Shown here: piece by piece, positions 48,747 to 58,012 of the stretch
How positions within the stretch are numbered: position 1 is the stretch's first letter
Layout of the letters: the number at the start of each line of letters is the position of its first letter
DNA from: Laguncularia racemosa
Taxonomy: Eukaryota > Streptophyta > Magnoliopsida > Myrtales > Combretaceae
DNA: 64,000 nt
Assembly: GCA_037954665.1 (NCBI GenBank)
Contig: JBBMOL010000431.1
Location: 234,201-298,200, forward strand
Direction: 5' to 3'
Position numbers and translations under genes: made by a program
The notes under the pieces: generated by a model
Seen by the model: only the letters and a program-made list of their open reading frames with translations
The model's database searches: none
Told to the model about the DNA's origin: nothing

Positions 48747-49111
48747 TATAACACCTTGAAACCTGGGTCGTGTTACTGCTCACTACATATCCTTATCTTA
48801 CAAGAACATGTTAAGGCTCTGAATTAACTCTGATACATTTTGACCTGGAACTCCTATATAAAAGGATTTCATACATCTCCAAAACTTCAAATAATTTCAT
48901 AAACCATATCAAACATCTAACGCAGCGGAAGTCTTTAAACACTAAAATAACATTCTCAAAAGATAATGTTTATTATATCCCAATAACATAATTGTCCCCA
49001 AACCTAATCACTATAATAGTAATGGTAATCATCATCTTCCTCTCTCAATGGTTCACCCAAACTCGAGTTATCTTCTGAGTTATCATCTCCCTCAACACTT
49101 GCATCTAAAAA
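48747..49111 (-). repeat. Truncated 5' LTR of element E
   Basis: It matches the inner ~365 bp of the 3' LTR and stops abruptly at ATCTAAAAA (49111), where the sequence changes to the leader of element D. About 1.5 kb of the LTR has been lost. Confidence 0.85.
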
Positions 49112-49129
49112 TTGACACGAATTTGGGAT

Positions 49130-49141
49130 GCTCTGATACCA
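49130..49141 (-). other. Primer-binding site downstream of D's LTR
   Basis: The minus strand reads TGGTATCAGAGC two bases after the LTR end. A primer site belongs after a 5' LTR, yet this LTR also has gag-protease-tail and a purine tract upstream of it. Confidence 0.8.
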
Positions 49142-49143
49142 AA

Positions 49144-49836
49144 TGATACGGAATTGAATCGAATCCTTTTCACACAAATCAAATGTTACAAATTTTAGAG
49201 TTTTTTTGTATTTAGTACTAATGAATAAAAACAAAGATATGGATAAAATTACCAATCTATAGATGCCAAGATTGATAAAATTAAACTGATTTGCAATCAA
49301 ATCATAGAATGATAGAGACCATGCTCTATAAATCAATCACTAAGGTTAAAGAATTCCAATAATTCAATAACGATGTTCGCCACAAATTCTATAGGAACCA
49401 AGAATTTGATAAGAACAACTAGAATAAAGTGAAATCAAATTCTCAATATTCAAGAATCTCTAAAGAGGATTTACACCACTCAAAGTGTTTTTGTTTACAA
49501 CCAAAATAACATTCTGTCTCGAAAAAAAAAACTAAAGACGACTATTTATATCATCCTAAAAAAATTGTGCGAGGCCATTCAAGGCCGGCTCAAGGCCTAA
49601 ATATATAAGCCGGCATCAAAGGCCGGCGGCCTACTTATATAAGCCGGCACCAAGGCCGGCTGCCTTGGAACTAATTTGGTCGGCCTTTATTCAAGGCCAG
49701 CTTAAGGCTGGCCGAACTTCGCCTTGGGTCCTCCCGATGCTTATGTCCTCCTTTTTTGGACCCCGTACTGCCACCTATAGCTCGGATTAACTTTGATTTC
49801 TTTGGTGCTCGTATCTTAGCTCTTGGAATCGTATCA
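49144..49836 (-). repeat. LTR of element D
   Basis: 693 bp, minus strand TGATACGATTCC...CCGTATCA, a six-base perfect terminal inverted repeat. TATA box near 49549 (minus GATATAAATAG). U3 at 49575-49735 has repeated AAGGCCGGC / GCCGGC and CTTATATAAGCCGGCA motifs. The first ~165 bases encode the end of the tail protein. Confidence 0.8.
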
Positions 49837-50238
49837 TTCCCTCCATGTTGAAAAAGAGTCGACCTCGAATCTATATCGTCCATCCTGCTAGACCACATAA
49901 ACAGACTCCTCTTTCCCTTGGGCTTCTTAAGGCAAATCAACCTTGTTTGTTGTACCTCAATTGAACTCATAGGAAGAAGTTTGTATGGCTTGTCCTGTTG
50001 CTGAATGGTATACCCATTGGTGTATCCATCATACTTGGCTCTGAGGTCATACTGCCAAGGTCTTCCAAGGATCAAATGTGTAGCTTCCATGGGAACAACA
50101 TCACAGACAATCTCGTCAGTATAATCACCAATAAGTAATGGAACACAAACCTGTTTGTGTACATGAACAGCTCCCTGTGGACTCAACCAATGAAGTGCAT
50201 AAGGTCTTGGATGCTGCTCCACCTGTAAACCCAACTTA
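49671..50238 (-). pseudogene. Protease C-half joined to polyprotein tail, element D
   Basis: An open frame of about 187 codons on the minus strand: KLGLQVEQHPRPYALHWLS, a GDYTDEIVCDVVPMEATHLILGRPW block typical of Ty3 protease, then IEVQQTRLICLKKPKGKRS, and without RT or integrase the tail DIDSRSTLFQHGGND and PRAKIRAPKKSK. The protease N-half with active site VVDTGSYTN lies across C2 at about 61577-61610. The tail runs ~165 bases into the LTR. This portion is undamaged although the gag of the same element has stops. Confidence 0.8.
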
Positions 50239-50243
50239 GTAAC

Positions 50244-51782
50244 TGTTAAGTTATTTAATTTAGTTTTGATGTTAACAAAAGAGGAATAATGTATAACGTA
50301 TGTTTGAGCTTGTCAGAAGTTGTTTCAAAAGATAGTACGTAAATTTTTCTAAATTGAACAAGGAGACAAAAGCTTGTTCAGAACCTTAAAAAGTGTTATA
50401 TAGATTATTTTTGTTCTAATAGAAGATGTTTCAGAAGTTGTGTAGTGTATCCATAGTTCTCGTGATAATCTTTCAGAAGCACTTCCAGAACTTTTACAAT
50501 AGGAGAACAGTTGACAGGTTTGTTTCAGAAGCACTTTCAGAACCTTCATAACAAGAGGATGGTTGACAAGTTTGCTGTAGAAGCACTTTCAGAACCTTCA
50601 TAATAGGAGGACGGTTGACAAGTTTGCTTCAGAAGCACTTTCAGAACCTTCCATGCCTGTCACGAATTTTTTCCAGATTTTGCTCTAATTTTTATATCGA
50701 TAGTTTTTAATAAATTTCAAGGCCTAGCTCCACGTGTCAAGTATATTTGGGTAATATACTTGATGTGTTTTACTAAAGTTGGATTTTATATCATGGGGTT
50801 TTTAATTTACATAAAGTTTTTACAAGATTTTATTTTATGATAAAGTGAGATCATATAAGATTTACAAGTTTTATCAAGATTTAAATCTAGATATTTGTGC
50901 TATATTTTGGGAGATCCGGCAGTTACAAAGATAAGGATAAGAAATATGGTTGTTACATGAAGATATGGTTCCACAATATATGGGATATCAAGATAAGGTT
51001 CCACAATGTGAGGGATATCTTCAACAAACTTGATCCAAGAAATATCTTCAAAGAAGATCTCGGTCCAACTGATTTATCCAAGCTTATCCTCATCAAAGAT
51101 ATCACGGAATGCAGATCCTCTCCAATAGAATCAACTTATTTTTGAAATATAAAATTTCAAAAAATAAAAGGCTTATCACGTGGAACTCCAAGTAACCGTT
51201 ATGTTCTCTTCATAAAAGGAGTGTTCAATTCAAATAGAAGAAGAAGAAGAGAGAACGTTCTTCTGTGAAGAAAAAAAAACACACGGAAAAGAAAAGGCTC
51301 ATACATCTTCAAGCGCAAAATTTTTACATATACATGTGGTCTATTTTATAGAGGAAATTTGATATTCCTCATTGTCAATGTAATTCCTTTCTTGTATAAG
51401 GAATTGATAGTTGTTTCATCATTGTACTTTGAGTGATTAGCTTAGTGAAGAAGCTAGAAAGACTCGGTAGTGAGACTTCGCCTTGAAGAGGCTTATTTTG
51501 TACACTTTCAATTTGTTTGATATAGTGAAACACAACTGGTATAGACAACCGGGACCCTGGCGTGGAGCTAGAAGAGAGGACTGATGCTCGAGACGGAACC
51601 TCTATAAATCTTTGAGCATTCTATTCTTCTCTTCTCATTTTATTTACTGCACATTATTGTTCTTCATTTTTGTTATTCACGTGATTTTATTAGTCAAGAG
51701 TTTTTGAATGATTTGCAAAAATTGAAATTTTAAGTAATTAATCAATTCACCTCCCTCTTGATTAATCTAGTTGGGACCAGCA
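50244..51782 (+). repeat. 5' LTR of C2
   Basis: 1539 bp. It has the largest 52-bp array (3.5 copies, 50471-50654) and a duplicated segment GATATGGTTCCACAAT / GATAAGGTTCCACAAT at about 50963-51010 not found in C1. Confidence 0.9.
50471..50654 (+). repeat. 52-bp U3 minisatellite, 3.5 copies (C2 5' LTR)
   Basis: Units start at 50471, 50523, 50575 and 50627. Same motif as in C1. Confidence 0.9.
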
Positions 51783-51784
51783 AT

Positions 51785-51797
51785 TGGTATCAGAGTA
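51785..51797 (+). other. Primer-binding site of C2 (tRNA-iMet type)
   Basis: TGGTATCAGAGTA, two bases after the 5' LTR, identical to C1. Confidence 0.85.
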
Positions 51798-51824
51798 GGA
51801 CTCATCTATTTTGAGTGATCCAAA

Positions 51825-53706
51825 ATGGTTGAAAATAATGTTGCAATTAATCGAGCTCCTTACTTCGATGGCATAAACTTCTCATATTGGAAGATACGTA
51901 TGGAAACTTATATTAAAGCTAATGATTATGATTCATGGCAGGTCATCACTTGGGGACAATGTGATCACCTTGAATGGAAATTCGACCTTATCAAATTCCG
52001 AGAAGAAAATTATCGAGAAGAACAACAAAGCAAAAAATTTATTACTGACGACTATTACTCCATCAGAGTTCTATTTGATATCATTGTGTGCAAGTGCAAA
52101 GGAGATTTGGGATATCCTATCCGATACATATGAAGGGACTGATACCATCAAGGAAACCAAGATAAATGCTTTAATTCAACAGTATGAATTATTTAAGTTT
52201 AAGTCTAATGAAGATGTCAAAGATGCTTTTAACAGGTTTACAGCTATTACAAATGAGCTTGCATCACTTGGAAAGAAACTTCCAGATCCAGATCTTGTGA
52301 GGAAAATCCTAAGGATATTGCCACCATCTTGGGATGCAAAGAAAACTGCTATAGAGGAAGCTCAAGACCTAAACAAGCTAACTCTCAGTTAATTGAGAGA
52401 AAAGCTCATGGCATATGAGTCACACATAAAAACCACGCAAAGAGGAGAAGACAGCACCAAAGGAATTGCATTTAAAGTCAAGGAAATAAAGCAAAATGAA
52501 ACTAAAACAGATGATAGCGACGATGAGAAAGAAGAGGACATCAGTCTTCTAGCACATAGACTCAACAGGCTGCTCAAGAAGCAAAGAGGTAAGAAATTTT
52601 GTGTTTTCAAGAAAAGTACTGAATATAAGCATAATGATGCAGGAAAAGCTTACAAGGAGAGAGAAAAGAAGAAAGAGAAAAGGGAGATTCAATGTTATGA
52701 ATGCAAAAAGCCAGGACACATCAAATATGAATGTCCAACACTGATAAAGAAAATGGAAAATTATAAAAAGAAAAGTTGTGCAATGCTAGCAACGTGGAGT
52801 GATTTAGAGGACATAGAAGCAAATTCAGAAGATTCAGAAGAAGAAGTGGATGAGGCAAATCTTTGTCTAATGGTTAGTTTTGAGGTACACTCTGAATCTG
52901 ATGAAGATGTAACTGATACTGACATGCTAGTAGAAATGAGTAAACTATTAAAGGCACTAAAAAGGGCTGATACAAGATTAGCTAAGTATGAAAACGAAAT
53001 AAAAGCTCTTAAGAATAAAAAGGAAGCATTAAAGCAAACAAATACTTTACTTGTTGATGAAAATGATATCCTGAAACAAGAAAATGAATCCATGCATGTG
53101 AGTATTGAAAAATTAAGAATAGAAAATCATCTACTTGAAGTAGAAACAAGTGACATGAAGGTAAAGATTGATGATCTGTCTAAGTCGTTGAAAACTACCT
53201 TTAAGAAATTTGATGAAAGTGACAAGAAATTGACCATGTTAATTTCTTCACAAAGAGTTTCAAATGAAAAACATGGATTAGGATATGAGCATGGTTCGAG
53301 TTCAAAATCGAATCAAAATATAGTTTTTGTTAAGGCTAAACAAGTCTTAAGTGATGAATCCAACAGCAAAAAGTACATTTTGAATACAAATAATGTTAAA
53401 AGAGGAAATACCAAATACTTTTACAGAAGTTATTCTAACAAGAGGTATCCACACAATGGGTACTACAGAAGCAATACCAGAAGGTATAACAGAAGTTATA
53501 CAAACCAGAATTTCAAGAAACAAGTAAATGACAGGTATAGGAATGTTAATTCTTATGTATGTTTCTTCTGTAATAAATTTGGTCATATTGAGAAATTTTG
53601 CTATTATAAGAGAAATAAGCTCAGTAGTCAACAAGTAAATCGAAGAAATCAAATGAGCTTATCTTTTAAAGGGCCCAAACTCGCTTGGGTTCCTAAAAGG
53701 AATTAA
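51825..53706 (+). pseudogene. gag: Sirevirus gag of C2
   Basis: Same layout as C1 gag. A one-base loss near 51945 (GTCATCACTTGG where C1 has GTCATTTCACTTGG) shifts frame, and a TAA at about 52390 (C1 has CAA) adds a stop. From 52393 the frame is open for 437 codons through zinc knuckle 1 (CYECKKPGHIKYEC near 52695), the coiled-coil stretch and zinc knuckle 2 (CFFCNKFGHIEKFCYY near 53562), ending in the TAA shared with C1. Confidence 0.88.
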
Positions 53707-56700
53707 TTCTTTTTATTTGTACAGGAACATGAAGCTAAAATAAGAGGAACATGGTATTTGGATAGTGGATGTTCTAGACATATGACTGGAGATGCTTCAT
53801 TGTTCAATAGCATAACTTGGGAAGAAAAAGGATATGTAAAGTTTGGAGATGATAGTAGAGGTAAAATAATTACCACTGGAACGATTGGTATGCCTACTTT
53901 TCTCATTGAAAATGTATATCTTGTGCAAGGCTTAAAACATAATCTACTTAGTATTAGTCAGTTATGTGATAAAGGATATAAAATTATTTTTGATCAAGAC
54001 AAGTGCTATGCTTTTAATGAAAGTGATGAAAGATTATTTGAAGGAATTAGGAAAAGAAATATCTATCTCATAAAACCAGCTGAAATTGATAATGTCTGTT
54101 GTTTAATTTCTTTGAATGTTCATGTTTTTGCTTGACATAAACGACTAGGACACATTAATTTTAATCATTTAGAAAAATTATCTAAAAAGGATATTATTAA
54201 AGGATTACCTAAGATAAATATTAAACAAGATGTGAAATGTAATACTTGCTTAAAGAATAAAATGGTTTCTATCTCTCATAAAAGTAAAAATGTAATCTCA
54301 AGTAAGAGACCACTTGAATTATTGCATCTTGATCTTTTTGGACCTACTAGAGTCTTAAGCATGGGTGGAAGCAAATATGGACTTGTTATTGTTGATGATT
54401 TTTCAAGATACACTTGGGTTGTATTCTTGCGACACAAAAGAGATACCTTTGATTCTTTTCAAAAATTTGCAAAACAAATACAAAATGAAAAGGGAGTTTC
54501 CATAATTAGTCTTCGAATTGATCATGGAACAGAATTTCAAAATGCAAGTTTTTTAAATTTTTGTGAAGAATATATCTCATAATTTCTCAGCTCCATACAC
54601 TCCTCAACAAAATAGAGTAGTGGAACGCAAGAATAGAACTTTACAAGAGATGACTAGATCTATGTTAAATGAAAGTGGAATTGCTAAGTATTTTTTGGCA
54701 GAAACAGTTTCTACAGCTTGCTATATCATCAATAGAGTTTTCATTCGACCCATGACATCAAAGACTGCTTATGAGATGTTTCGAGGTAAGAAACCTAACG
54801 TTTCATATTTTCATGTCTTTGGATCTAAATGCTTTGTGAAAAAGAATCCTCTCAACCTTGGTAAGTTTGATGAAAGATCTGAAGAAGCTATTTTCTTAGG
54901 ATATTCTCTAAATAGTCGTGCTTATCGTGTTTTCAATAAATCATCAAAAACTATTGAAGAATCAATAAATGTTAAATTTATTGAGGTTTTAAAGGATGTT
55001 GATTCTAATGAAGAAAAGGACTCCAATTTTAAAGCAGAAGTTAGTTCAGAACCTAAGTCAGAAGCACCTGCTGTTAACACTCGAGGATCTGGTCGTCCAG
55101 AACCTATTTCAGAGGCAAATACAGAAGGTACTTCAGAAGTTGTAAAATCTGAACAAGAAGTTTCTAAAGCTTAGAGGTATAAGTCTGCACATCCTTTTGA
55201 TCAAATAATAGGTAATGTTCAATCTAGTGTTAAAACAAGAGCTAATTTACAAAATCTTGAAAATCTTTTTGTGTTGTTATCCGAAATTGAACCTAATAAT
55301 ATGGAAGAAGCTTTAAATGATGATAATTGGATTATCTCTATGCAAGAAGAATTAAATCAATATCAAAGAAACAATGTATGGAATTTAGTTCCTAGACCTA
55401 GAGGAAAGTCTATAATTGGAACTAAATGGGTGTTTAAAAATAAATTAGATGAAGACGGTAAAATTATAAGAAATAAAGCAAGATTAGTAGCTAAAGGTTA
55501 TTCACAAGAAGAAGGAATAGATTTTGATGAAACATATGCACCTGTTGCTAGATTAGAAGCAATACTGTTGATGCTTGCATATGTATCTTATAAGGATTTA
55601 AAAGTTTTTCAAATGGATGTAAAAAGTGCATTTTTGAATGGTTTTATAAAGGAAGAAGTTTATGTAGAACAACCACCAGGATTTGAAGATCCTTTCAAAT
55701 TAGATTATGTTTTTAAATTAAATAAAACACTATATGGTTTGAAACAAGCTCCAAGAGCTTGGTATGAAAGATTGAGTATGTTTTTTATCTCTAAAGGTTT
55801 TCATAGAGGAAAAGTTGACACTAGTTTATTCTTGAAAACTTTTGATAATGATATCTTGGTTGTATAAATATATGTGGATGATATTATCTTTGGATCTACT
55901 AAAGAATTGTTGTGTCAAGAATTTGCTGAGACCATGTAGGAAAAATTTGAAATGTCAATGATGGGAGAATTGACATTCTTTTTGGGGCTTCAAATAAAAC
56001 AAACAAAAGAAGGAATCTTTGTTCATCAAGAAAAATACACAAAACAAATATTGAAGAAATTTGGATATGATGGCTGCAAAAAGGTGACAACACCTATGAG
56101 TACTTCAATAAGGTTAGACTTGACTCAAATGGACAGAAGGTAAGTGAGAAACTTTATAGGAGTCTTATAGGTTCTTTATTGTACTTGACTGCATCAAGAC
56201 CTGATATTTTGTTCAGTGTGTGTTTGTGTGCTAGATTTCAAGCTTCACCGATAGAAATTCATTTATCAGCTGTAAAGCGTATTTTCAAATGCCTAGTTAA
56301 TACTTCAAATTTAGGCATTTGGTATTAGGGCCGGTAATGCGGGCCAAATGGGCCGGCCCGCCCCGACCTGCACCTGCCCGCGGGTCAGGAAAGTCTGCCC
56401 GCCCCGCCCCGCGGGCCATGCGGGCTGGCCCGCGGACCCGCAATTTTTTTTTTTAATGTAAAACAGGCCGCCGCGGCCTTCTTCAGCGACGATGGCAGTG
56501 CCGTCACTTCAGTCGACGCCGGCATCGTCAGTCACGGTCTTCTCGGGTCGCGGTCGTGCTGCACGGTAGTCGCCAGTCACCAGTCGTCAGTTGTCGGTCG
56601 CGGTCACGGTCACGGTCGCAGGTCCTCTGTCCTCAGTCGCGGGTCGCGGTTGCGGTCACCGTCGCAAGTCCTCAGTCCAAGGGAAGTGCTGCGCTTTTCA

Positions 56701-56728
56701 CTCGTTACCACTAAACGACGAAGCCAGG

Positions 56729-56789
56729 AGCGGAAGGAGGGACTTGAACCCTCAACCTCAGCCTTAGTAAGGCTGCTGTAGCAATCCGC
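56729..56789 (-). other. tRNA-like module inside the hAT element
   Basis: On the minus strand a T-arm is seen with stem GAGGG/CCCTC around TTCAAGT, giving the B-box GGTTCAAGTCC (56740-56750). An anticodon-type arm has a perfect 5-bp stem CAGCC/GGCTG and 7-base loop TTACTAA, and the ends GCGGAtt / cttCCGC pair in part. The D-arm is missing, so it is not a functional tRNA; it may be a tRNA-derived fragment. A second partial copy near 56872-56916 has loop TTGCCAA. Confidence 0.45.
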
Positions 56790-56997
56790 AGATGTCTTCA
56801 TCGGTCGCGGTCCTCGCGGGTCGTAGTCGTGCTGCACAGTAGTCACCAGTCGTCAGTCGTCGGTCGTGGTCGAACCCTCAACCTCAGCCTTGGCAAGGCT
56901 ACTGTAGCGATCCGCAGATGTCTTCATCGGTCGCGGTCCTCGCGGGTCGCGGTCGTGCTGCACAGTATTCACCAGTCGTCAGTCCTCGGTCGCGGTC
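56746..56997. repeat. 126-bp tandem duplication inside the hAT element
   Basis: Two copies starting at 56746 and 56872 share GAACCCTCAACCTCAGCCTT and TGTCTTCATCGGTCGCGGTC. The unit contains the tRNA-like anticodon arm. Confidence 0.8.
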
Positions 56998-57859
56998 GTG
57001 TTGCACAGCAGTCGCCAGTCGTCGGTCGGGGTCACGGTCACGTTGCAGCAGGTCCTCAGTCCTCAGTCGCGGTCCTCGCGGGTTGCAGTCGGCGGCGGCG
57101 GTGCAGGGCATGGCAGCTCGTCATGTCGTCCTCGTCATGTCCAGGTCCAGCAGGTCCGACGTCCGCTCCAGCCGGCAGCCGTTGCACCTGTGCAGAACTG
57201 CAGAAGTTCTGGCGGGTTGGCCCGCCCCGCAGGTCAAGCGGGCGCGGGCCAAAATGGCCCGCACCCCTGCGGGTCAAAATTTTTTTGCCCGCCCCGCATA
57301 TTTTTGCGGGTGGGATGGGTCAGCCCGCGGACCCACCCCGCAATTCCCACCCCTATCTGGTATCCTAAAAATCAAATTTTTGATTTAATAGGATATTCTG
57401 ATGTAGATTATGCTGGTTCTAAAATTGATAGAAAAAGCACATCTGGTACTTGTCAATTCCTAGGTGATAAATTAATTTCTTGGTCTTCAAAAAACCAAAA
57501 TTCTGTTGCTCTATCCACAGCTGAAGCTGAATATATGTTTCTATTGGTAATTGCTGTGCACAAGTTTTATGGATAAAACAACAATTGAATGATTATGGAA
57601 TAAATTTTGAAACTGTGCCAATTAAATGTGACAACACGAGTGCAATAAATTTGACAAAAAATCCAGTGCATCATTCTAGGTCAAAGCACATAGAAATTAG
57701 ACATCATTTTATTAGAGATCATGTGCATAATGGAGATATAAATGTTGAATTTGTGCCAACCGATAATCAATGTGCAGACATTTTTACTAAACCTCTTGAA
57801 AAGGTAAAATTTGAATTTATTAGAAATGAATTAGGAATTTGTAACCCTTTTTGAATTTT

Positions 57860-58012
57860 TCCCCCCCGAAACTTTCAATATTAGAAAATCTTTATTTATA
57901 TAATATATAAATATATATATATATTTCTCTTCATTCGTTTCCTTCTTTCCTTATTTTTTCTCTCGCAATCTGCTCTCTCTCTCTATTTTCCTTCTCTCTC
58001 ATTGTGACTCCA
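57860..58012 (+). promoter_or_regulatory. TATA-like and pyrimidine-rich leader before the C2 accessory ORF
   Basis: After the pol stop, a TATA-rich block (ATAATATATAAATATATATA, about 57899-57918) is followed by ~90 bases of almost pure C/T (TTCTCTTCATTCG, CTCTCTCTCTC). It then reaches ATG at 58013 in the context CCAATGGCG. This resembles a plant TATA plus Y-patch core promoter and 5' leader. That it drives a separate transcript is inference. Confidence 0.45.

Larger units (their letters stand above)
40359..49111 (-). mobile_element. Element E: decayed Tekay/Del-like chromovirus, minus strand
   Basis: Read on the minus strand: truncated 5' LTR (49111-48747), tRNA-iMet primer site, leader, gag with zinc knuckles, protease, RT, RNase H, integrase with a C-terminal chromodomain, purine tract and 3' LTR (42240-40359). 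The domain order and the chromodomain place it among chromoviruses, and the sequence around the chromodomain end (EVEMRKKYPKLY) is Tekay/Del-like. Stops and frameshifts are numerous. A solo LTR interrupts gag. Confidence 0.85.
56326..57355. mobile_element. Non-autonomous GC-rich hAT element in C2 RNase H
   Basis: Termini TAGGGCCGGTAATGCGGG and (reverse complement of the right end) TAGGGGTGGGAATTGCGGGG are imperfect inverted repeats. An 8-bp duplication TTTGGTAT / TCTGGTAT (56318-56325 and 57356-57363) differs by one C-to-T, and C1 shows the uninterrupted site CATCTGGTATCC. An 8-bp TSD and these ends fit the hAT superfamily. The 1030-bp body is strongly GC-rich with GCGGGCC subterminal repeats and CGGTCGCGGTC repeats, and no transposase. 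Long open frames in it reflect only GC bias. Confidence 0.85.
53707..57854 (+). pseudogene. pol: Copia pol of C2, interrupted by a hAT element
   Basis: Protease WYLDSGCSRHMTGD near 53755; integrase D-D-E blocks HLDLFGP, RIDHGTEF and PQQNRVVERKNR; RT with YVDD near 55870; RNase H split by the hAT insertion (second half GYSDVDYAGS from 57390). Lesions relative to C1: TGA at 54133, a 5-base loss near 54570, TAG at 55172, TAA at 55865, TAG near 55936, a one-base loss near 56125, the hAT element, and a two-base gain near 57535. Some positions keep the better residue than C1, for example NGFIKEEVYVEQPPGF where C1 has NVFIKEEVYVERRPGF. Confidence 0.9.

Noticed and set aside
50471..50654. CRISPR-like repeat-spacer array
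   Set aside because: The units are contiguous 52-bp tandem repeats in an LTR with no unique spacers, in a plant nuclear context.
56829..57576. Long overlapping frames on both strands rich in Arg, Ser, Gly and Ala
   Set aside because: They sit in the GC-rich hAT body where stop codons are rare; repeated CGGTCGCGGTC explains the peptides, and no hAT transposase motif is present.
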